This document shows, piece after piece, positions 56,489 to 64,000 of a stretch of 64,000 nt of DNA (its first letter is position 1; each line of letters opens with the position of its first letter). The notes under the pieces were generated by a model, which worked only from the letters and a program-made list of their open reading frames with translations, was not told where the DNA came from and made no database searches. Made by a program: the position numbers and the translations under genes. Source of the stretch: Pseudomonas putida (GTDB lineage Bacteria > Pseudomonadota > Gammaproteobacteria > Pseudomonadales > Pseudomonadaceae); contig NZ_SMTE01000002.1 in NCBI RefSeq assembly GCF_004357765.1, positions 62,001 through 126,000 on the forward strand, given 5' to 3'.

Positions 56489-56955
56489 GAGGTGGTGCTC
56501 CTAGAGTTTTTTTGGTTGGCACTACAACTTCTCAGCCTTGTGCTCCGAGCAAGGGCCGTGCCATTGGTTTTGTTATTTGCAGAAACACACTGAAGGGAAT
56601 GCTGGGAAGCGACCGACGGCCTTTTCTTTACTGAGCGTGCAACCGTCTGCCACGGGGCGGGCGCCACCAAACGTACAGACAAGGAGCAACCTTTACGTGC
56701 CATCATTGCAACCCCAGCAAGTGTTAACGTGCAACCGCCCTGTAACAACAGACGTCACCGAAGTGCACACCCCTGGTGCGCGACTGCTACAGGCAGCACC
56801 TTTTCAAGGCTAGACCGTGCACAAAAAAAACACCTGTTTTGTCCTTTCCGGCCCTTGCGCAACGTTCCAAATTGCCCGTTAAAAGGCCGGTATAGACCCA
56901 ACAAGACGCAAAACACTGGCACAATGGCCGACATTCGCCGCCTTGGAGGCCACTC
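56489..56955. promoter_or_regulatory. Intergenic region upstream of livK and pncB
   Basis: A 467-bp spacer between divergent livK and pncB that must contain both promoters. The motif TTWACGTGC occurs twice (56692-56700 and 56723-56731), 31 bp apart, and could be a regulator site. I found no exact sigma-54 match. A 91-codon frame in it shows no protein features. Confidence 0.4.
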
Positions 56956-58161
56956 ATGAGCGAGAGCGCATTCGCCGAGCGCATCGTGCATAACCTGCTC
57001 GACACCGACTTCTACAAGCTCACGATGATGCAGGCCGTGCTGCACAATTATCCGGATGCCGATGTGGAATGGGAGTTCCGCTGCCGAAACGGTGAAGACC
57101 TGCGGCCTTACCTGGGAGAAATCCGCACCCAGATCGAGCAACTCGGCGAGCTGACCCTGGACCCGGGACAACTGGCCTTCCTCGAGCGCATCAGTTTTCT
57201 CAAGCCGGATTTCCTGCGTTTTCTCGGCCTGTTCCGCTTCAATCTGCGCTATGTCCACCTGGGCATCGAGAACGACCAGCTGTGCCTGCGCCTGCGCGGC
57301 CCCTGGCTGCATGTGATCCTGTTCGAGGTGCCGCTGCTGGCGATCATCAGCGAAGTCCGCAACCGCCAATTGCACCCACGTATGCGCCTGGCCGAAGCCC
57401 GCGACCAGCTCTACCGTAAGTTCGACTGGCTACGCGCGCATGCCAGCGAAGAGGAACTGTCCGAGCTGCAGGTGGCCGACTTCGGCACCCGCCGGCGTTT
57501 TTCCAGCCGCGTTCAAGAAGACGTGGTGCGGGTGCTGCGCGATGACTTCCCGGCCCGCTTCGTCGGCACCAGCAATGTCGATCTGGCATGGAAACTGGAT
57601 ATCAAGCCACTGGGCACCATGGCCCACGAGTGGTTCATGGCCCACCAGCAGCTCGGCCCACGCCTGATCGACAGCCAGATCGCCGCGCTCGACTGCTGGG
57701 TTCGCGAGTACCGCGGCCTGCTCGGCATCGCCCTGACCGACTGCATCACCATGGATGCCTTCCTCGGCGATTTCGACCTGTACTTCGCCAAGCTGTTCGA
57801 TGGCCTGCGCCATGACTCGGGCGAACCCGTGGCCTGGGGCGAGAAAGCCATCGCCCACTACGAGAAGTTGGGTATCGACCCGATGACCAAGACGCTGGTG
57901 TTTTCCGATGGCCTGAACTTGACCCGCTCGCTGGAAATCTTCCGTGCCCTGCGCGGCCGCATCAACGTCAGTTTCGGTATCGGCACCAACCTGACCTGCG
58001 ACATTCCGGGGGTCGCGCCGATGAACATCGTGCTTAAAATGACCGATTGCAACGGCTCGCCGGTAGCAAAAATTTCCGACGAGGCCGCCAAGACCCAGTG
58101 TCGCGACGCCAACTTCGTCGCCTACATGCGTCATGTCTTCAAAGTCCCCAGCAAGGAGTAA
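56956..58161 (+). CDS. pncB: Nicotinate phosphoribosyltransferase
   Basis: A 401-residue enzyme of the Preiss-Handler NAD salvage route, making nicotinate mononucleotide. The N-terminal [18 protein letters not shown], the FGTRRRFS motif (near residue 177) with the phosphorylated-His region ([12 protein letters not shown]), and [12 protein letters not shown] are typical. A strong cttggaggccactc site precedes the ATG. nadE follows after 3 bp. Confidence 0.96.
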   Translation: MSESAFAERIVHNLLDTDFYKLTMMQAVLHNYPDADVEWEFRCRNGEDLRPYLGEIRTQIEQLGELTLDPGQLAFLERISFLKPDFLRFLGLFRFNLRYVHLGIENDQLCLRLRGPWLHVILFEVPLLAIISEVRNRQLHPRMRLAEARDQLYRKFDWLRAHASEEELSELQVADFGTRRRFSSRVQEDVVRVLRDDFPARFVGTSNVDLAWKLDIKPLGTMAHEWFMAHQQLGPRLIDSQIAALDCWVREYRGLLGIALTDCITMDAFLGDFDLYFAKLFDGLRHDSGEPVAWGEKAIAHYEKLGIDPMTKTLVFSDGLNLTRSLEIFRALRGRINVSFGIGTNLTCDIPGVAPMNIVLKMTDCNGSPVAKISDEAAKTQCRDANFVAYMRHVFKVPSKE

Positions 58162-58164
58162 CTC

Positions 58165-58992
58165 ATGCAAGCGGTTCAGCAGGAAATTGCCCAGGCGCTG
58201 AAGGTGCAGCCGCCATTTGCCGACGCCGCTGCGCTCGAGGCCGAAGTTGCCCGGCGCGTGGCATTCATCAAGGATTGCCTGGGTAATGCCCGGCTCAAGA
58301 CCCTGGTACTGGGAATCAGCGGCGGCGTCGACTCACTGACTGCCGCCCTGCTTGCGCAACGCGCCATCAACGAGCTGCGCGCGGAAAAGAACGACCCGGA
58401 TTACCGCTTCATCGCCGTGCGCCTGCCCTACCAGGTCCAGCACGATGAGCATGACGCCCAGGCCTGCCTGGCGGTGATCAAGGCCGATGAGGTGCATACC
58501 GTCGATATCGCCCCTGCCGTGCGCGCCCTGGCGGCTGAGGTGAAAGCACTGGAGAACGCTGCGCCGGCCCATGTCGATTTCGTCGTCGGCAACGTCAAGG
58601 CGCGTACCCGCATGGTCGCCCAATACACCATCGCCGGCGCCCGCGCAGGCCTGGTGATCGGCACCGACCATGCTGCCGAGGCGGTGATGGGCTTCTTCAC
58701 CAAGTTCGGTGATGGCGCATGCGACCTGGCACCTTTGAGCGGCTTGGTGAAGAACCAGGTACGAGCGATCGCGCGCAGCTTTGGCGCACCTGAAGCGCTG
58801 GTCGAGAAAGTACCGACGGCGGACCTCGAAGACCTGGAGCCGGGCAAGCCGGACGAAGCGTCCCATGGCGTCACCTACGCGCAGATCGACGCCTTCCTGC
58901 ATGGGCAGCCGGTCGATCAGCAGGCGTTCGACATTATTGTCGCCACCTACCGCAAAACCCAGCACAAACGCGAACTGCCGTTCGCCCCGTAA
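58165..58992 (+). CDS. nadE: NH3-dependent NAD+ synthetase
   Basis: A 275-residue enzyme that amidates deamido-NAD, the last step of NAD synthesis. The ATP-pyrophosphatase P-loop GISGGVDS (residues 51-58) is clear, and [20 protein letters not shown] is the conserved active-site loop. It lacks a glutaminase domain, so it uses ammonia. It is co-transcribed with pncB. Confidence 0.96.
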   Translation: MQAVQQEIAQALKVQPPFADAAALEAEVARRVAFIKDCLGNARLKTLVLGISGGVDSLTAALLAQRAINELRAEKNDPDYRFIAVRLPYQVQHDEHDAQACLAVIKADEVHTVDIAPAVRALAAEVKALENAAPAHVDFVVGNVKARTRMVAQYTIAGARAGLVIGTDHAAEAVMGFFTKFGDGACDLAPLSGLVKNQVRAIARSFGAPEALVEKVPTADLEDLEPGKPDEASHGVTYAQIDAFLHGQPVDQQAFDIIVATYRKTQHKRELPFAP

Positions 58993-58994
58993 AA

Positions 58995-59072
58995 AGCTTC
59001 GCGGGACAAGCCCGCTCCCACAAGATTCTCATTAATGAACCTGTGGGAGCGGGCTTGTCCCGCGAATGAGCC
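58995..59072. repeat. REP pair
   Basis: Opposed REP units (58995-59021 and 59040-59072) between convergent nadE and azu. Confidence 0.9.
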
Positions 59073-59094
59073 CGAAAAGCCGATCCAGCTTTCG

Positions 59095-59547
59095 TTACTT
59101 GACTACAACCTTGCCCTTCATCATCGCGATGTGGCCTGGGAAGGTGCAGAAGAAGCTGTAGTCACCACCGGCTTCCAGCTTGGAAGTATCGAACTTCACT
59201 TCGGTTTCCTTTTCCGGCGCGCCGATCATCTTGGTGTGGGCGATGATCGCGGCGTTGTCGGCCTTGAGGTAGTCCTTGTCCAGGCCCTGGCTCATGCCTT
59301 CGGTGGCGATGGCCTGCATATCGGCGGTCTTGCTGATCACCAGGTTATGGCCCATGACGTTTTTCGGCAGTTTGCCGGAGTGGGTCAGTTTTACGGTGAA
59401 TTCCTTGCAGCTCTTGTCGACGGTGAACTCCTTGCTGGTGTAGGACATCTGGTCGGTCGAGTCGACGGTCACCGAGCACTCGGCTGCGAAGACGGAGGCG
59501 CTGGCGAGGGTCAGCAGGGATACCGCTACAGCTTTCGCAAACATCAT
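59095..59547 (-). CDS. azu: Azurin
   Basis: A 150-residue type I copper protein, an electron carrier in the periplasm. The signal peptide ends near residue 21 (SASVFA). Copper ligands are H67, C134, H139 and M143, with disulfide C24-C47. The motif [12 protein letters not shown] is diagnostic. Two ATGs in a row (59547, 59544) follow AAGGAG. The mature chain has one residue more than P. aeruginosa azurin between helix and Cys ligand. An ANR/FNR-type box lies upstream. Confidence 0.96.
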   Translation of the reverse strand: MMFAKAVAVSLLTLASASVFAAECSVTVDSTDQMSYTSKEFTVDKSCKEFTVKLTHSGKLPKNVMGHNLVISKTADMQAIATEGMSQGLDKDYLKADNAAIIAHTKMIGAPEKETEVKFDTSKLEAGGDYSFFCTFPGHIAMMKGKVVVK

Positions 59548-59608
59548 GAATCTCCTTGGCAGGGGTTTTTATCGATCGCAAGACTGCCTGAAAACGCGAG
59601 CCCCCTGG

Positions 59609-59622
59609 CTGATATGCATCAA
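59609..59622 (-). promoter_or_regulatory. ANR/FNR box upstream of azurin
   Basis: TTGAT-GCAT-ATCAG (minus strand) matches the ANR consensus TTGAT-N4-ATCAA in 9 of 10 positions. It lies 62 bp before the start codon, a normal -41.5 activator position. Azurin is ANR-controlled in P. aeruginosa. Confidence 0.75.
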
Positions 59623-59662
59623 GGGGGTGTCAAGCGGCCAATCAGTAGAATTGTTCAATGGA

Positions 59663-59672
59663 TTGTATACAA
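59663..59672. promoter_or_regulatory. Palindrome TTGTATACAA
   Basis: A perfect 10-bp palindrome, extended loosely to GATTGTATACAACCAATC. It resembles operators of GntR-type repressors. It lies upstream of both azu and the LOG gene; the binding protein is unknown. Confidence 0.4.
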
Positions 59673-59739
59673 CCAATCTAAGAGCACATCATGCCCTTTT
59701 CCGGGACGATGGGACAACCTCTCATTCAGGAGCAATCCA

Positions 59740-59829
59740 ATGTCCCACATACATTTCATGAAAATCATGCTTGCCGCGTACGCCCATGGCGCCACGGGTG
59801 CAATCTGCGAATTTTCCCGCCCGGAGTGA
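59740..59829 (+). CDS. Possible 29-residue small protein or leader peptide
   Basis: An open frame starting ATG 59740 behind a good AGGAG site seven bases upstream, encoding MSHIHFMKIMLAAYAHGATG and nine more residues. It ends 64 bp before the LOG-family gene. It has no known family. It could be a leader or a chance frame. Confidence 0.3.
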   Translation: MSHIHFMKIMLAAYAHGATGAICEFSRPE

Positions 59830-59893
59830 CACCTGCCTTGGAAGCGAGAGGCATGCGCCGTACCCTGTCACCCTGTGTGAAGGGAGATGAGCA

Positions 59894-60481
59894 ATGCCTG
59901 TACGTTCCGTTTGTGTCTTCTGTGGCGCCAGCATCGGCGCCAACCCGGCCTACCGAGAGGCCGCCGTGGCGCTTGGCCAGGCCATTGCCCGGCGCGGTCT
60001 GACCCTGGTCTATGGCGGCGGCGCGGTGGGCCTGATGGGCACTGTGGCCGATGCAGCGATGGCTGCGGGTGGCGAGGTGATAGGAATCATCCCGCAGAGT
60101 CTGATGAACGCCGAAATCGGTCACAAGGGCCTGACTCGCCTCGAAGTCGTCGATGGCATGCATGCACGCAAGGCGCGCATGGCTGAACTTAGCGATGCCT
60201 TCATTGCGCTGCCTGGCGGACTGGGCACGCTGGAGGAGCTGTTCGAGGTATGGACCTGGGGTCAGCTGGGCTATCACGCCAAGCCGCTGGGGCTGCTGGA
60301 TGTGAATGGCTTCTATGAAAAGCTCGGCGGCTTCCTCGACCATATCGTCGAGGAAGGCTTCGTGCGCCCGCAGCATCGGGCGATGCTGTTGCTGGAGCAG
60401 CAGGCCGATGCGCTATTGGATGGGATGGAACGGTTCGAGGCGCCGGTGCTGCCCAAGTGGGTCGACAAGAAGCCTGATTGA
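59894..60481 (+). CDS. LOG family protein (nucleotide 5'-monophosphate phosphoribohydrolase)
   Basis: A 195-residue Rossmann-fold protein of the TIGR00730 family. The motif [16 protein letters not shown] near residues 107-122 and the early [13 protein letters not shown] and [12 protein letters not shown] define the active site. Family members release adenine from AMP or cytokinin nucleotides, but its cellular role in Pseudomonas is uncertain. An aagggagatgagca site precedes the ATG. Confidence 0.9.
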   Translation: MPVRSVCVFCGASIGANPAYREAAVALGQAIARRGLTLVYGGGAVGLMGTVADAAMAAGGEVIGIIPQSLMNAEIGHKGLTRLEVVDGMHARKARMAELSDAFIALPGGLGTLEELFEVWTWGQLGYHAKPLGLLDVNGFYEKLGGFLDHIVEEGFVRPQHRAMLLLEQQADALLDGMERFEAPVLPKWVDKKPD

Positions 60482-60500
60482 TCGGTCGGACGCCGCCCTC

Positions 60501-60577
60501 CCTGTAGGAGCGGGTTTGCCCGCGAATGCGTCGGTGAGTTCACCATCGCATTCGCGGGACAAGCCCGCTCCTACAGG
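60501..60577. repeat. REP pair
   Basis: Opposed REP units (60501-60530 and 60548-60577) between the LOG gene and the convergent ygiQ gene. Confidence 0.9.
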
Positions 60578-60598
60578 TTTTCCAGGCTGCTGGTAAGA

Positions 60599-62896
<2,298 letters not shown>

Positions 62897-62997
62897 GTCA
62901 GTGACCGGTTCTGGTGTGCAGGGAAATCGCGGGCGCGGAATATAGCACAAATTTTGACCAAATCCGACGATGGTTGTCGGATTCATGGGGCCAGGGG

Positions 62998-64000
62998 TTA
63001 TTCGTCGTCGTCGAAGTTGTACATGCCCGGCGCGAGGTTCTCGAAGCGGGTGTACTTGCCGATAAACGCCAGGCGTACGAAACCGATGGGGCCGTTACGC
63101 TGCTTGCCGATGATGATTTCCGCCACGCCCTTGTGCTCGGTCTCGGGGTGATACACCTCGTCCCGGTACACGAACATGATCACGTCGGCGTCCTGCTCGA
63201 TCGCACCCGATTCACGCAAGTCGGAGTTCACCGGGCGCTTGTTGGGACGCTGCTCCAGGGAGCGGTTGAGCTGGGACAGAGCGATGACCGGGCAGTTGAA
63301 TTCCTTGGCCAGGGCCTTGAGCGAGCGGGAGATCTCGGAAATCTCGTTGGTCCGATTGTCACCAGCAGAGCCCGGGATCTGCATCAGCTGCAGGTAGTCC
63401 ACCATGATCATGGCGATTTCGCCGTGCTCGCGGGCCAGACGACGGGTACGCGCGCGCATTTCCGAAGGGCTGATACCGGCGGTATCGTCGATGAACAGCT
63501 TGCGGTCATTGAGCAGGTTGACCGCCGAGGTCAGGCGCGGCCAATCGTCGTCGTCCAGTTGGCCGGAACGCACCTTGGTCTGGTCGATGCGGCCCAGGGA
63601 GGACAGCATACGCATGATCAGCGATTCGCCTGGCATCTCGAGGGAAAACACCAGCACCGCCTTGTCGGTACGCAGCACGGCGTTTTCCACCAGGTTCATG
63701 GCGAAGGTGGTCTTACCCATCGAAGGACGGCCGGCGACGATGATCAGGTCGGCAGGCTGCAGGCCGCTGGTCTTCTCATCCAGGTCGGTGAAGCCGGTGG
63801 AGACGCCGGTGATATCGCTGTCGGAGTTGAACAGTGTATCGATGCGGTCGATGGCCATGGTCAACAGTTCGTTGACCCCCACCGGACCGCCAGTCTTGGG
63901 TCGCGCTTCGGCGATCTGGAAGATCTGCCGTTCGGCATCATCGAGGATTTCCTCGGCGTTGCGACCCTGCGGGTTGAACGCGTTGTCGGCGATGTCGGTA
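62998..64000 (-). CDS. dnaB: Replicative DNA helicase DnaB (C-terminal part only)
   Basis: The frame is open to the right edge, so the start and N-terminal domain lie outside. The 333 codons present include the end of the linker helix ([15 protein letters not shown]), the RecA-like domain with Walker [10 protein letters not shown], Walker [10 protein letters not shown] and the C-terminal [15 protein letters not shown] and NFDDDE tail. DnaB is the hexameric fork helicase. The GTG at 63882 is an internal codon. Confidence 0.95.
   Translation of the reverse strand, partial: TDIADNAFNPQGRNAEEILDDAERQIFQIAEARPKTGGPVGVNELLTMAIDRIDTLFNSDSDITGVSTGFTDLDEKTSGLQPADLIIVAGRPSMGKTTFAMNLVENAVLRTDKAVLVFSLEMPGESLIMRMLSSLGRIDQTKVRSGQLDDDDWPRLTSAVNLLNDRKLFIDDTAGISPSEMRARTRRLAREHGEIAMIMVDYLQLMQIPGSAGDNRTNEISEISRSLKALAKEFNCPVIALSQLNRSLEQRPNKRPVNSDLRESGAIEQDADVIMFVYRDEVYHPETEHKGVAEIIIGKQRNGPIGFVRLAFIGKYTRFENLAPGMYNFDDDE

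Noticed and set aside
56538-56813. 91-codon frame upstream of livK and pncB
   Set aside because: Composition is not protein-like, with no ribosome binding site or domain.
56489-56955. Sigma-54 promoter upstream of livK (TGGCAC..TTGCT on the minus strand)
   Set aside because: The GG and GC elements are 12 rather than 10 bases apart, so the spacing is wrong.

Overview
The window is a GC-rich, densely coded bacterial chromosome segment that reads as a fluorescent Pseudomonas, most likely of the P. putida group. The evidence is the Pseudomonas-type Fis, RetS, UrtABCDE, LivKHMGF and azurin proteins, the gene order dusB-fis-purH-purD-retS and pncB-nadE-azu, and many copies of the P. putida-type REP palindrome (GGAGCGGG..CCCGCGAA) at gene ends. 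I saw no rRNA, tRNA, CRISPR, phage or insertion sequence. Taxonomy is inferred from content; no database search was possible.

Layout. 1-4377: acetoin catabolism, with acoR (cut by the left edge) divergent from acoABC behind a textbook sigma-54 promoter and an inverted repeat that fits an AcoR site. 4569-14970: housekeeping and regulation: prmA, a zinc-ribbon DUF3426 membrane protein, dusB-fis, purH, purD, the hybrid kinase retS and marC. 14955-16376: two paralogous proteins of unknown function, the least explained genes here. 16493-24024: a split cobalamin cluster, cobG-cobH-cobI-cbiG/cobJ leftward and cobL-cbiD-cobK rightward. 24138-25469: NfeD and SPFH/stomatin proteins. 25571-30519: a copper-handling block (DUF2946, PCu(A)C chaperone, second DUF2946, OprC-like TonB receptor, PepSY membrane protein). 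30753-38421: amino-acid permease, the urea importer urtABCDE with a sigma-54-type promoter, and a GNAT acetyltransferase. 38554-43691: cbpA-cbpM with a sigma-32-like promoter, divergent yegD-type Hsp70, AI-2E permease, PsiF and a lipase.

43816-50780: OsmE lipoprotein, ferritin-like protein, AsmA protein, an exported protein made of seven 45-bp tandem repeats, DesT-type TetR, AGE epimerase, a small conserved protein whose ribosome binding site lies in a hairpin, and an SDR oxidoreductase. 50781-51390 is a 600-bp non-coding stretch rich in DnaA-box-like nonamers. 51391-56488: the branched-chain amino-acid importer livKHMGF. 56956-64000: pncB-nadE, azurin with an ANR/FNR-type box, a LOG-family hydrolase, YgiQ radical SAM protein and the C-terminal part of dnaB (cut by the right edge).

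Most of the window is core genome. The features that annotation does not explain well are the paralogous pair at 14955-16376, the DnaA-box-like cluster, the tandem-repeat gene, the Shine-Dalgarno-masking hairpin at 49718, the 62-bp hairpin at 48459, and a 29-codon open frame with a good ribosome binding site at 59740.
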